Positions 34,333 through 43,535 of a stretch of 64,000 nucleotides of DNA are shown here, piece by piece (positions within the stretch are counted from its first letter, which is position 1; each line of letters opens with the position of its first letter). A program made the position numbers and the translations under genes. Below the pieces are notes generated by a model. It made no database searches. It had not been told where the DNA came from and saw only the letters and a program-made list of their open reading frames with translations. The DNA comes from Prolixibacteraceae bacterium UBA1413 (GTDB taxonomy: Bacteria; Bacteroidota; Bacteroidia; Bacteroidales; Prolixibacteraceae): NCBI GenBank assembly GCA_002304925.1, contig DBPT01000001.1:1-64000 (forward strand). The letters are read 5' to 3'.

Positions 34333-34905
34333 ATGAATTACCTGATCATTTTTATTTCAGCCGTCCTGGTCAACAACATTGTGTTGATGCAGTTTCTGGG
34401 AATCTGTCCCTTCCTGGGGGTTTCCAAAAGGATATCCACGGCAGCAGGTATGGGAGCGGCCGTGACATTTGTGATGGTCCTGGCCACCATTGTAACCTAT
34501 CTTGTCCAGAAACTGGTACTTCAGCCCTTTGATATAGGCTATTTGCAGACCATCGCCTTTATCCTGATCATCGCTGCCCTTGTCCAAATGGTGGAAATCA
34601 TTCTCAAGAAAGTCAGTCCTTCCCTGTATCAGGCGCTGGGGATTTACCTGCCCCTGATAACTACCAACTGCACCATCCTGGGGGTGGCTCTCCTTGCCAT
34701 TCAGAAAGATTACAACCTGCTGGAAGGGGTGGTTTTTGCCTTTTCCAATTCCATTGGGTTCAGCCTGGCCCTGGTTTTATTTGCCGGCATCCGGGAGCAC
34801 CTCGAGTTGATGGAGGTCCCCTCTCAACTTAAAGGAACTCCCATCGCCCTGATTACCGCCGGAATCCTGGCAATGGCGTTTATGGGATTTTCAGGCCTTA
34901 TTTGA
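34333..34905 (+). CDS. rnfA: Electron transport complex subunit RnfA
   Basis: Polytopic membrane subunit, 190 residues with six helices, homologous to RnfE and NqrE. NNIVLMQFLGICPFLGVSKR and TTNCTILGVALLAIQKDYNL contain the conserved Cys residues of the shared iron centre. It closes a complete B-C-D-G-E-A set. The complex oxidises ferredoxin with NAD and pumps sodium ions or protons; which ion is not decided by this reading. The next gene starts 18 bp later on the same strand. Confidence 0.95.
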   Translation: MNYLIIFISAVLVNNIVLMQFLGICPFLGVSKRISTAAGMGAAVTFVMVLATIVTYLVQKLVLQPFDIGYLQTIAFILIIAALVQMVEIILKKVSPSLYQALGIYLPLITTNCTILGVALLAIQKDYNLLEGVVFAFSNSIGFSLALVLFAGIREHLELMEVPSQLKGTPIALITAGILAMAFMGFSGLI

Positions 34906-34923
34906 TGAACCAACCCTTAGGCT

Positions 34924-37308
34924 GTGAATGACAGGAAAAAAGCGACTTCAAAGAGAAGCGGCAGAAGTGCCGGCCCCGGGAAGAAATTCCGGTGGGGTAG
35001 GTTTTTCCTGAAGCTTTTCGCGGCTGGGATCATCCTTTTATTCCTGTTATTCTTCACGGTTTATCTCGGTTTCCTCGGAAAGGTCCCTTCAAAGGCGGAA
35101 CTTGTGGATGTAAAGACTCCCCTGGCCAGCGAAGTCATCTCGGCTGACGGGAAACTGCTGGGCCGCTATTATACCGAGAACCGGAGTTATGCCGCCTATG
35201 ATGAAATCTCCAGACACATCATCAACGCATTGGTGGCGACGGAAGACGCACGTTTTTTCAAACACCGGGGAATCGACGAAATCGCCCTTTTCCGGGTATT
35301 TTTTAAAACCATCCTTTTTTTTGACCGCAGTTCAGGAGGGGGGAGCACCCTCAGCCAGCAGATTGCAAAAAACCTCTTTCCCCGCGAGCGGTATGGCCTG
35401 ATCTCCCTGCCTGTCAATAAAATCAGGGAGGCAATCATCGCTTACCGCCTGGAAAGGATCTATTCCAAGGAAGAGATCCTGACCCTTTATCTCAACACGG
35501 TACCTTTCGGGGAGAATATTTACGGAATAGAGCTGGCTGCAGAAAGGTTTTTCAGCAAACCTCCCTCGCAGATCACAATTCCGGAGGCCGCCGTCCTGGT
35601 GGGCATGCTTAAGGCCAACAACGTTTTTAATCCCCGGCTGCATCCTGACCGGGCGCTTGAAAGGAGAAACGTCGTCCTGGACCAGATGGTCAGACAGAAA
35701 TTTATTCCGGAAGCTGACGTGGACATCTATAAAAAGCAGCCCCTGAATCTCCGGTACAGCCTGATCACTTATAACCAGGGACCGGCTCCCTATTTTCTGG
35801 AACACATCAGGCCGGCATTGATGGACTGGTGCATCAAACATACCAAACCTGACGGCTCGGCTTATAACCTTTACACTGACGGGCTGAAAATATATACGAC
35901 GGTTGACTATAATCTCCAGCGTTATGCCCGGAATGCAGTCAGTGAGCAGATGAAGCAACTACAGGCGTTGTTTGACAAGCACTGGGAAAACCGTGATCCC
36001 TGGGGTACTGATAAATCGGTGGTAGAGCGGGCAATCAGGCGCACTGACCGGTACAGGAAAGGGATTGCCAACGGCAGGAGCCACCGGGAAATGATGGATG
36101 AGTTTGCCCGGCCCATTGAGACCACCCTTTTTACCTGGGAGGGACTGAAAGCGGTGAAGACCACCCCCCTCGATTCGGTAAAGCATTACCTCTCCATGCT
36201 GAATGCCGGCGTGGTGGTGATGGAGAATAAAACAGGCGCTGTCAAAGCATGGGTGGGCGGAATAGATTACCGTTTTTTCAAGTACGATTACTGCATGGCT
36301 TCCCGGCAAACCGGTTCCACATTTAAGCCTTTCATTTATCTTGCTGCCCTGGAAAATGGATATAGCCCCACTGATTATTTTTCGGCCGAGGAGCAGACCT
36401 ATGATGAATATGACGGATGGACCCCGGGCAACGCCAGTGACCGGTACCAGGGCTATTACAACATGAAAACCGCCCTGGCAAAATCAATCAATACCGTGAC
36501 CGTAGACATCTTCATGCAAACAGGAATTCATCCGACCGTCAGGACAGTCCGCAATCTGGGAATTAATTCGGAATTGCCCGAAGTACCCTCCCTTGCCCTG
36601 GGTGTGGCCTCCGTTCCCCTGCAGGAGATGGTGACTGCCTATGCGACGATCGTCAACGAAGGGAAGCAACTGAAACCGTATTCGCTTCTGTCTATCGAAA
36701 ACAGCAAAGGGGAGCAGCTGGATATTTTTGATATCCCTGCGCCGGGACGAAGCAAGGTGGATCCGGAAAACTGCCGCATCCTGGTGGATATGCTCAAGAC
36801 TGCGGTGGACCAGGGAACAGGATTTGCCATCCGGTCAACCCACAAAATTCCAGGGGAATTTGCCGGGAAAACAGGAACCACCCAGGAGAACGCCGACGGT
36901 TGGTTTATCGGATGCACCCCTGATTTGACGGCAGGTTGCTGGGTGGGCGCCGATGATCCGGCTGTCCATTTCCGGACCATGACGTACGGACAGGGAGCAT
37001 ACCAGGCTTTGCCGGTAATCGGCCGTTTCTTCAGCCAGATGTACAGCGACAGCCGCTTCAGACCCCTGTCGGAAAATCGGTTTGCTGCCCCCGACTCCCT
37101 GACCCTGGCCCAGATCAACGAAATGCCCGGTCATATTGAAACCCTCGAAGAGGATTTCAACTTCTTTGATATTTTCCGGAAAAGGGAGGATCGGCGTAAA
37201 GGAAGGGGAGATCCGAAAAAAGAGGACGCGGAAGAAAGTTCCGGAAAAAAATTTGAAAAAGGAGAACCTGCCTGGGAAATCATTAAAAAAATCTTCAGAA
37301 AAAAATGA
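34924..37308 (+). CDS. Class A penicillin-binding protein (PBP1a type)
   Basis: Bifunctional peptidoglycan glycosyltransferase and transpeptidase, 794 residues, GTG start. A basic cytoplasmic tail and one membrane helix (LFAAGIILLFLLFFTVYLGF) are followed by the GT51 domain with ATEDARFFKHRGID and GGGSTLSQQIAKNLFP. The transpeptidase has the SxxK motif in TGSTFKPF (S465, K468), the SxN motif in KSINTVT and the KTG motif in AGKTGTTQENADG. The C-terminus is a charged Lys/Glu-rich tail. It probably shares the rnf transcript and overlaps the ClC gene by ATGA. Confidence 0.94.
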   Translation: MNDRKKATSKRSGRSAGPGKKFRWGRFFLKLFAAGIILLFLLFFTVYLGFLGKVPSKAELVDVKTPLASEVISADGKLLGRYYTENRSYAAYDEISRHIINALVATEDARFFKHRGIDEIALFRVFFKTILFFDRSSGGGSTLSQQIAKNLFPRERYGLISLPVNKIREAIIAYRLERIYSKEEILTLYLNTVPFGENIYGIELAAERFFSKPPSQITIPEAAVLVGMLKANNVFNPRLHPDRALERRNVVLDQMVRQKFIPEADVDIYKKQPLNLRYSLITYNQGPAPYFLEHIRPALMDWCIKHTKPDGSAYNLYTDGLKIYTTVDYNLQRYARNAVSEQMKQLQALFDKHWENRDPWGTDKSVVERAIRRTDRYRKGIANGRSHREMMDEFARPIETTLFTWEGLKAVKTTPLDSVKHYLSMLNAGVVVMENKTGAVKAWVGGIDYRFFKYDYCMASRQTGSTFKPFIYLAALENGYSPTDYFSAEEQTYDEYDGWTPGNASDRYQGYYNMKTALAKSINTVTVDIFMQTGIHPTVRTVRNLGINSELPEVPSLALGVASVPLQEMVTAYATIVNEGKQLKPYSLLSIENSKGEQLDIFDIPAPGRSKVDPENCRILVDMLKTAVDQGTGFAIRSTHKIPGEFAGKTGTTQENADGWFIGCTPDLTAGCWVGADDPAVHFRTMTYGQGAYQALPVIGRFFSQMYSDSRFRPLSENRFAAPDSLTLAQINEMPGHIETLEEDFNFFDIFRKREDRRKGRGDPKKEDAEESSGKKFEKGEPAWEIIKKIFRKK

Positions 37309-39104
37309 GAGGGTTTGCGAATTTGCAGGACCAAGCCGGTCAAATGTTCAACAGGATCATGGTATGGCGGGATTCACACATCAGCGAACGCAGCTTTATC
37401 AATCTCCTGAGTTTGCTTGTTGGGATCGTGAGCGGAATCGCCGCCCTGGTGCTCAAGAAACTCATTCACCTCGTGGAGTTTCTCCTCACCAACATGTTCC
37501 CTGTCAATACCTTCAACATTTTTTTCCTGGCTTACCCCCTCATCGGTATCGCCATCACCTATTTTTTTGTGAAATACGTGGTAAAAGACGATATCAACCA
37601 CGGTGTCAGCAAGGTTTTGTATTCCATTTCGCGCAAGAACGGCCGTCTGAAAAGGCACAATACATGGTCTTCGATGGTCGCCAGCAGCATAACCATCGGG
37701 CTTGGAGGTTCTGTGGGCGCGGAAGCCCCCATCGTACTTACCGGGGCGGCCATTGGTTCCAACCTCGCAAGGCTTTTCAGGATGAACTACAAATATGTCA
37801 TCCTGATGATCGGATGCGGGGCTGCAGGGTCCATTGCGGGAATCTTCAAAGCCCCGATTGCCGGGTTGGTGTTTACGCTTGAGGTGTTGATGCTGGACCT
37901 GACCATGGCCTACCTGGTCCCCCTGCTGATTGCCTCCGTAACGGCGGCTTCCCTCTCCTATATCTTTATGGGGAGTGCTATGGTGCTTCAATTTGATCTG
38001 GTGAACTCTTTTTCGGTAAACAATATCGGGTATTACATCCTGTTGGGCGTTTTTACAGGGCTGGTCTCCTTTTACATGATCCGCGGGGTCATGTGGCAGG
38101 AATCCAGGTACAAAAAGATGGAGAATCCATTGGTGAGACTCCTGACAGGAGGTGTGATCCTGAGTCTTCTTGTTTTTTTGTTTCCGCCGCTCTGGGGAGA
38201 GGGGTATACCAGCATCACCAGGATTTTCAGCGGGCAGGGTTTTGCCCTGCTCAACAACTCCATTTTCTTTGACTGGCGGGAAGATCCCCGGTTATTGCTT
38301 TTGTTCATTCTGATCATTTTGGCACTCAAGGTGGTGGCCACAGCAGCGACCACCGGTGGGGGAGGTGTTGGCGGAGTTTTTGCGCCTGCCCTGTTCATGG
38401 GAGCCCTGAGTGGTTATGGACTGGCATTGGGTCTCAATACCTTTTTTGGAACCTCTCTTCCGGAAGAGAATTTCGCCCTGGCAGGAATGGCCGGTATGAT
38501 GGCAGGGGTGATGCATGCGCCCCTGACTGCCATTTTCCTCACTGCGGAAGTTACAGGAGGGTATGGCCTCTTTATCCCGCTGATGATTACCTCCACGGTC
38601 GGATACCTCGCGGTGATGCGCCTGGAACCCCATTCGATCTATACGAAACGGCTTGCCCTGCAGGGAAAACTGATCACCCACCACAAGGATAAGGCGACCT
38701 TGATGCTCATGCAAACCCGCGACCTGGTGGAAACTGATTTTGAAATCCTGAAACCTGAGGCAACATTGCGCGACCTGACCGTTGCCATTTCCAGGTCAAA
38801 CCGCAACCTCTTCCCCGTGGTCGACAATCATGGCATCCTCCGGGGTATGGTCAAACTGAGTGAAATCCGCCATCTGATCTTTGAAACGTCCCTTTACGAT
38901 TCGGTGAAAATCAAAGAACTGATGTATATGCCCAAATACTATGTGTCGCCCCGTGATAGTATGGAGGATGTCGTCAAAATTTTCGAAACGTCGGGGAGGT
39001 ATAACCTGGCCGTCATCGATGAAGGAAAATATGTTGGTTATCTTTCCAGGGCGAAGGTTTTTTCGGAATATCGTGACAACGTAAGGGAATTTTCGAGTCA
39101 CTGA
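37305..39104 (+). CDS. ClC-family chloride channel/transporter with CBS domains
   Basis: A 599-residue ClC protein. The membrane domain carries GSVGAEAPIVLTGAAIGS, where the Glu in GAEAP is the gating glutamate, and GGGGVGGVFAPALFMGALSG, the anion-pore region. GIFKAPIAGLVFTLEVL is also conserved. Two cytoplasmic CBS repeats fill residues about 455-590 and may bind nucleotides. The gating Glu is compatible with proton-coupled exchange. Start ATG 37305 overlaps the PBP stop, so translation is coupled. Confidence 0.93.
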   Translation: MRGFANLQDQAGQMFNRIMVWRDSHISERSFINLLSLLVGIVSGIAALVLKKLIHLVEFLLTNMFPVNTFNIFFLAYPLIGIAITYFFVKYVVKDDINHGVSKVLYSISRKNGRLKRHNTWSSMVASSITIGLGGSVGAEAPIVLTGAAIGSNLARLFRMNYKYVILMIGCGAAGSIAGIFKAPIAGLVFTLEVLMLDLTMAYLVPLLIASVTAASLSYIFMGSAMVLQFDLVNSFSVNNIGYYILLGVFTGLVSFYMIRGVMWQESRYKKMENPLVRLLTGGVILSLLVFLFPPLWGEGYTSITRIFSGQGFALLNNSIFFDWREDPRLLLLFILIILALKVVATAATTGGGGVGGVFAPALFMGALSGYGLALGLNTFFGTSLPEENFALAGMAGMMAGVMHAPLTAIFLTAEVTGGYGLFIPLMITSTVGYLAVMRLEPHSIYTKRLALQGKLITHHKDKATLMLMQTRDLVETDFEILKPEATLRDLTVAISRSNRNLFPVVDNHGILRGMVKLSEIRHLIFETSLYDSVKIKELMYMPKYYVSPRDSMEDVVKIFETSGRYNLAVIDEGKYVGYLSRAKVFSEYRDNVREFSSH

Positions 39105-39496
39105 CCGTTGAAGTTTTTATACTGGGAAGCGTAGAGTACCACGAATAACAGGGTAAAGATGATTGCCACGGCCGAAAACGCCTCTTTTCCCAGCACCAGG
39201 GGCGGAAATACCAGGATGGCCGCCCGGGCAGCCATATAAATAAAAAAACCCTGCCTGCGGAGTCTGCGCATCATGAAAACTCCGGCCAGAGAAGCCAGAA
39301 AAAAGATGCTGAAGAGAAAAAAATAAGCCGGAGACAGCGGAGTTGTGTCACCCACCGAACTCAGCGTACTGATGAGGTTTTCTGCGGTACCGAAAAAGAG
39401 AGCTGCCGCCAGGCTGAGCAAAAAACCGGTGCCACTGCCGGCGAACGACAGCAGGCACAAGGCTTCCAGCAGAGGAGGTCTTCCTGGGTTTTCCAT
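39098..39496 (-). CDS. Four-helix membrane protein, unknown function
   Basis: About 132 residues from MENPGRPPLLEALCLLSF, with four hydrophobic segments (GSGTGFLLSLAAALFFG, AYFFLFSIFFLASLAGVFMM, MAARAAILVFPPLVLG, VAIIFTLLFVVLYASQY). The frame also opens at 39532, but the family-style start with charged residues before helix one is at 39496. It resembles small uncharacterised Bacteroidota membrane proteins. The 3' end overlaps the convergent ClC gene by 7 bp. Confidence 0.65.
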   Translation of the reverse strand: MENPGRPPLLEALCLLSFAGSGTGFLLSLAAALFFGTAENLISTLSSVGDTTPLSPAYFFLFSIFFLASLAGVFMMRRLRRQGFFIYMAARAAILVFPPLVLGKEAFSAVAIIFTLLFVVLYASQYKNFNGQ

Positions 39497-39603
39497 TGCT
39501 TTGCAAATCGTCAGAATTAGCCCGAATACCAATTACCCGGAACCAGGATTTAAAAATAAAGCTTTTGCTGGTTTAAACAGTTTTCTGCCGATGGAAAAAA
39601 CTG

Positions 39604-39611
39604 TACATTTG
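39604..39611 (+). promoter_or_regulatory. -7 element (TACATTTG) of glyA
   Basis: Perfect TAnnTTTG 28 bp before the ATG, with TTTC 18 bp upstream as a near -33 element. Confidence 0.6.
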
Positions 39612-39639
39612 GCCCTCCAAATCATTCAAACGATTTTTC

Positions 39640-40920
39640 ATGAAAAGAGATCAAACTGTCTTTGACATTATCAACAAGGAACATGAGCGTCAGCGTTATG
39701 GTATTGAACTGATTGCATCGGAGAATTATGTCAGCGACCAGGTTCTGGAAGCCTTGGGATCGGTGATGACCAACAAATATGCCGAAGGGTACCCCGGAAG
39801 GCGGTATTACGGAGGTTGCCAGTTTGTGGATATGACAGAGCAGCTGGCCATAGACAGAATTAAAGCTTTATTTGAGGCAGAGTGGGCGAACGTACAGCCT
39901 CATTCGGGTGCCCAGGCCAACCAGGCAGTCCTGAGTGTCGTGTTGAAGCCGGGGGATACTTTTCTGGGTTTAAACCTGGCCCACGGAGGGCACCTCTCCC
40001 ATGGTTCCCCGGTTAATTATTCGGGGATTCTTTACCGTCCCGTGGCATACCATGTGAAGGAAGATACCTCTTTGGTGGATTACGACATGATGGAGGAACT
40101 AGCGCTTCAGGAAAAGCCGAAATTGATCATCGGCGGTGCCTCGGCGTACAGCAGGGATTGGGATTATGAGCGGATGCGCGCCATCGCCGACAGGGTAGGG
40201 GCCTTGCTGATGATTGATATGGCTCATCCGGCCGGGCTCATTGCCGCCGGTCTGCTAAGAAATCCCTTGCGCCATGCCCATATTGTTACTTCCACCACCC
40301 ACAAAACCCTCAGGGGACCCCGCGGCGGAATCATCCTGATAGGTAAGGATTTTGAAAATCCATGGGGCTTCGCCACCAAAAAGGGTGAGGTCCGCAGCAT
40401 GTCATCCCTGCTCGACTCAGCTGTTTTTCCCGGACAGCAGGGAGGCCCCCTGGAACATGTCATCGCTGCCAAAGCAGTGGCTTTCGGAGAGGCGTTGGAT
40501 CCCTCGTTTTCTGAATACCAGTCTATGGTAAGGAATAATGCTGTCGTCATGGCACAGGCATTCACCGACATGGGGTATCAGGTGGTATCGGGAGGTACCG
40601 AGAACCATTCCATACTGATCGATTTACGTACAAAATATCCGGATATCAACGGCAAACAGGTGGAAACCATCCTGGGAGTGGCTGAAATCACTATCAACAA
40701 GAACATGGTCCCCTTCGACAGCCGTTCCCCGTTCCAAACCTCGGGGATCCGCATCGGGACCCCTGCCATCACCACCCGTGGATTAAAAGAAGACTCCATG
40801 CCGCTGATCGCCCAGATGATCGACGATGTGATCTCCCATGCCGATGATGAGGGCTACGCCAAAGACGTCAGAGAAAAGGTGCATGCCATGATGAAGGATT
40901 ACCCGCTTTTTGCGTGGTAG
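39640..40920 (+). CDS. glyA: Serine hydroxymethyltransferase
   Basis: PLP enzyme converting serine and tetrahydrofolate to glycine and methylene-THF, 426 residues. The PLP-binding Lys is K222 in TSTTHKTLRGPRGGII. YGIELIASENYVSDQVLEAL, NKYAEGYPGRRYYGG and SGAQANQAVL are conserved substrate and cofactor contacts. Length is normal. Monocistronic with a clear promoter. Confidence 0.97.
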   Translation: MKRDQTVFDIINKEHERQRYGIELIASENYVSDQVLEALGSVMTNKYAEGYPGRRYYGGCQFVDMTEQLAIDRIKALFEAEWANVQPHSGAQANQAVLSVVLKPGDTFLGLNLAHGGHLSHGSPVNYSGILYRPVAYHVKEDTSLVDYDMMEELALQEKPKLIIGGASAYSRDWDYERMRAIADRVGALLMIDMAHPAGLIAAGLLRNPLRHAHIVTSTTHKTLRGPRGGIILIGKDFENPWGFATKKGEVRSMSSLLDSAVFPGQQGGPLEHVIAAKAVAFGEALDPSFSEYQSMVRNNAVVMAQAFTDMGYQVVSGGTENHSILIDLRTKYPDINGKQVETILGVAEITINKNMVPFDSRSPFQTSGIRIGTPAITTRGLKEDSMPLIAQMIDDVISHADDEGYAKDVREKVHAMMKDYPLFAW

Positions 40921-40971
40921 GATAAAAATGGACGGGGTCAGGAATCGTCGCTGGGCGCAGGCGGGTTGAGG

Positions 40972-41583
40972 TTAAGATTGAGAAAGTGCCCAGGCGCCGT
41001 AATTGATGAAGGGTCGTACGTCGGTGACGATCATTCCGGCGGCATGTCCTGCTTCCATCCCCAGGATCCCGTCTTCAAAGACCTGGCATTCCTCCGGTCT
41101 GACACCCATTTTGCAGGCACATTGCAGAAAGGTTTCAGGATAAGGTTTGTGGCGGGTGACATCATCGGCGGTGATGATGTAATCGAAGTAAGGAGTGAGA
41201 CCCAGTTCGCCGAGCTGCAGGGTGGCGCTTTTGCGGCTGGCCCCCGTTCCTACCGACATGGGAAGTCTTCCGTGCCACGCTTTAACGATGCTGACCACCT
41301 GGTCGACAGGCTTGACCAGATGCACCGCCTCCCAGAAAGCCTCCTGTTTCATCCTGACCAGTTCCTCCGGGGAAAGATGTAGTCCGTTCTCTTCGATGAT
41401 CCTGCGGGCAAAGGCAATGGTGGGCATGCCGGTCATTTCAAAGACCAACTGCTCTTCAAAAACGAAACCGATGGAATTTCCGATCTTTTTCCAGGTGGCC
41501 AGATGCACTGGAAGCGAATCGGACAGGGTCCCGTCCAGGTCAAAAATAAGCGCTTTGGCTTTCGGATCCACATGCAATCCCAT
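40972..41583 (-). CDS. HAD-superfamily hydrolase, beta-phosphoglucomutase-like
   Basis: A 203-residue haloacid dehalogenase-type phosphatase or mutase. Motif I is LIFDLDGTLSDSLPVH with the nucleophile Asp, motif II is PMSVGTGASRKSATLQ, and motif III/IV is RHKPYPETFL to CQVFEDGILGMEAGHAAGM. The cap is helical. Members hydrolyse small sugar phosphates or interconvert beta-glucose phosphates; the exact substrate is not clear. Confidence 0.86.
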   Translation of the reverse strand: MGLHVDPKAKALIFDLDGTLSDSLPVHLATWKKIGNSIGFVFEEQLVFEMTGMPTIAFARRIIEENGLHLSPEELVRMKQEAFWEAVHLVKPVDQVVSIVKAWHGRLPMSVGTGASRKSATLQLGELGLTPYFDYIITADDVTRHKPYPETFLQCACKMGVRPEECQVFEDGILGMEAGHAAGMIVTDVRPFINYGAWALSQS

Positions 41584-41599
41584 ACGCGGAAATTTGCCG

Positions 41600-41607
41600 C
41601 AAAAGTA
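41600..41607 (-). promoter_or_regulatory. -7 element (TACTTTTG) of the HAD gene
   Basis: Perfect TAnnTTTG on the minus strand, 16 bp before the ATG at 41583. Confidence 0.5.
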
Positions 41608-41660
41608 AAAAAACCGCTGACATACGGCAACTCCCTGTGTCAGGCATGCTACTCCACCTG

Positions 41661-43397
41661 TTACTTTCTGATGAGGGTATGGCTTTCAGAACGCTCCCGG
41701 GTACTGATCCGGAGAAGGTAAATGCCTTGCGGGAGCCGGCGGATTTCCACGGTGTTGGGGCCGGGTTCCACCCAGAAGGTCCGGAAGGTTTTTCCGGACA
41801 TGGAAATGATTTCCACAAGGGCTGATTCGCCCTCATGGTCGATGGTTATCTGATCCCCTGCCGGGTTGGGGTATATTCTGTTTTTTCTGTTTTCCGGGAT
41901 GATTGTCGAGGAGGTGATTCTAATTTCTTCCAGCTTCACATCGTAAATGGTGACCGCAGGGAGGGCGTTTCCCAGGTCGAAAACGATGCGGGCAGCCCTG
42001 TCGGTTTCACTTTTCATGGTAAAAGTGAAGGAAAAGGCTTCTTCCGTGGTGGATAGCGATGAGGAAAAGTAATCGCTGTAGGCATTCCAGGGATCCGAGG
42101 CCTTGCCGGTGTACACGGAGATTGTCCGGGGTGCTGTTGCTCCGGCTTTAAAGGATAAACGGTACGATTTGCCTTTCTCAAGGGTGATTGACCCCCGGTG
42201 GAGCTGGGCATGCCATGCTTGGGTCCCTGCTGCGTTGAGGGTTATTATCAGTTTGCCACCTGACCGGGTCATGCTCCCCGATGCTCCCTGCTGGGCATAA
42301 AACGACCATCCGTCATTGCTGGTCGAGAAGTTACTGATATAAACGGGGAAGACCTCCACCGGGGTGGGCTGGGGCATGGGATTTACCAACAGGGCGTTGG
42401 CCAGGGGCGTCAGGATTTTTTTTGTCGAAGGATTGTAGATGCCGAAGCCTGCGCTGAACTCCCAGTAAGCCCAGCTAAATCCTTGCTCTTCAAACCATCG
42501 GCTGAGGAAGGTGGTCCACCGTACCCTGGAGGCTTCGTCGGCTTTGGAATAGGCTCCGAATTCACCGATGTGAATGGGGATGTGTTGATTCTGCGCGAGC
42601 TGGATGGCGTTCCTGAACTCGGTCTGAACGGTCTGACGCTCAAATTCCGTATCATTCCAGGTGGTCCCCAGCCATGCGGAGGATCCTTCCGACCATTCAG
42701 CCCCCTGGTGGGTAAAATGAAACGGATTGTAATAATGGATGGTCAGCAGGATGTTTTCATCGTCAGGGAACTGAAGGGCGTTGATGGCTGAAAGACCACC
42801 CCATTCTGCCACCCCCATCACTACGATGCGGGTGGGATTTGTTTTCCTGATCTCAGCCAGAGCATCGGCGAAGTGGGTGTTCCATTTGGCTGCCGTCAGA
42901 TTCCCGTTCGGTTCATTCAGCACTTCGAAGAGCAAACTGTCGGGATAGGTGCTGAAATATTGGGCAATTTGATTCCATTGTGACAGGAAGCGGGCTTTCT
43001 GTCCTTCCGGATCGGCGATCAGGGCTTCATGATGATGCATGTTGATGATGGCGTGAAGCTTGTATTTCAGGGCGGTATCCACCACCTGTCTGATCCTGTT
43101 CAAAAATGAAGGCGCGATGGTGTATGGCGGGGAAGCGCTGCCCCTGTCCGCCGTTTCCCAGCGGATGGGGATGCGTACATGCTGAAATCCGAGCTCCGCC
43201 ATGATCCGGAAATATTCGGGCCTCCAGGGATTGCTCCATGCACTTTCCGAGGGAGCTTCAAAACAATTGCCCATGTTGATCCCCCTGCCAAGCCGTTGGT
43301 TCATCGTGAACGCGGCTTCCCGCTGCTGACTTACGGCACCCAGGGAACCCAGGGCCAGAAAGAGCATCAAAATCATTCTCTGTTTCATAAAACTCAT
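41661..43397 (-). CDS. Secreted GH5 cellulase with CBM and T9SS sorting domain
   Basis: A 578-residue endoglucanase-like enzyme. A signal peptide ends near GAVSQQ. The GH5 domain (about 30-330) has RIPIRWETA, INMHHHEALI, the acid/base Glu in LFEVLNEPNG (about 161) and the nucleophile in IHIGEFGAYS (about 279). A CBM4/9-like beta-sandwich follows (about 350-490). The last 70 residues (IYPNPAGDQITIDHEG, LPQGIYLLRIST) are a type A type IX secretion sorting domain, so the enzyme is exported across the outer membrane and probably anchored to the surface. Beta-glucan specificity beyond GH5 is not fixed. Confidence 0.92.
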   Translation of the reverse strand: MSFMKQRMILMLFLALGSLGAVSQQREAAFTMNQRLGRGINMGNCFEAPSESAWSNPWRPEYFRIMAELGFQHVRIPIRWETADRGSASPPYTIAPSFLNRIRQVVDTALKYKLHAIINMHHHEALIADPEGQKARFLSQWNQIAQYFSTYPDSLLFEVLNEPNGNLTAAKWNTHFADALAEIRKTNPTRIVVMGVAEWGGLSAINALQFPDDENILLTIHYYNPFHFTHQGAEWSEGSSAWLGTTWNDTEFERQTVQTEFRNAIQLAQNQHIPIHIGEFGAYSKADEASRVRWTTFLSRWFEEQGFSWAYWEFSAGFGIYNPSTKKILTPLANALLVNPMPQPTPVEVFPVYISNFSTSNDGWSFYAQQGASGSMTRSGGKLIITLNAAGTQAWHAQLHRGSITLEKGKSYRLSFKAGATAPRTISVYTGKASDPWNAYSDYFSSSLSTTEEAFSFTFTMKSETDRAARIVFDLGNALPAVTIYDVKLEEIRITSSTIIPENRKNRIYPNPAGDQITIDHEGESALVEIISMSGKTFRTFWVEPGPNTVEIRRLPQGIYLLRISTRERSESHTLIRK

Positions 43398-43438
43398 TTT
43401 ATCATCTTAATCACCACTGACGATCTCTTAGATTTCTC

Positions 43439-43446
43439 CAAAATTA
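43439..43446 (-). promoter_or_regulatory. -7 element (TAATTTTG) of the GH5 gene
   Basis: Perfect TAnnTTTG on the minus strand, 41 bp before the ATG at 43397. Confidence 0.5.
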
Positions 43447-43501
43447 GCGATTTTTTACCAACCACCTGAAGGGAACAATCCCTTCGTCATTTTGTTTTCA
43501 G

Positions 43502-43509
43502 TACATTTG
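43502..43509 (+). promoter_or_regulatory. -7 element (TACATTTG) of the AddB-like gene
   Basis: Perfect TAnnTTTG, 26 bp before ATG 43536. Confidence 0.55.
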
Positions 43510-43535
43510 CAGGAACTGTAGGAAAATGAATCGAA

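Noticed and set aside
37136..37882. 248-codon plus-strand frame across the PBP/ClC junction
   Set aside because: It runs in a different frame through two well-supported genes and its composition (many Arg, His, Gln, Pro) is that of a shadow.
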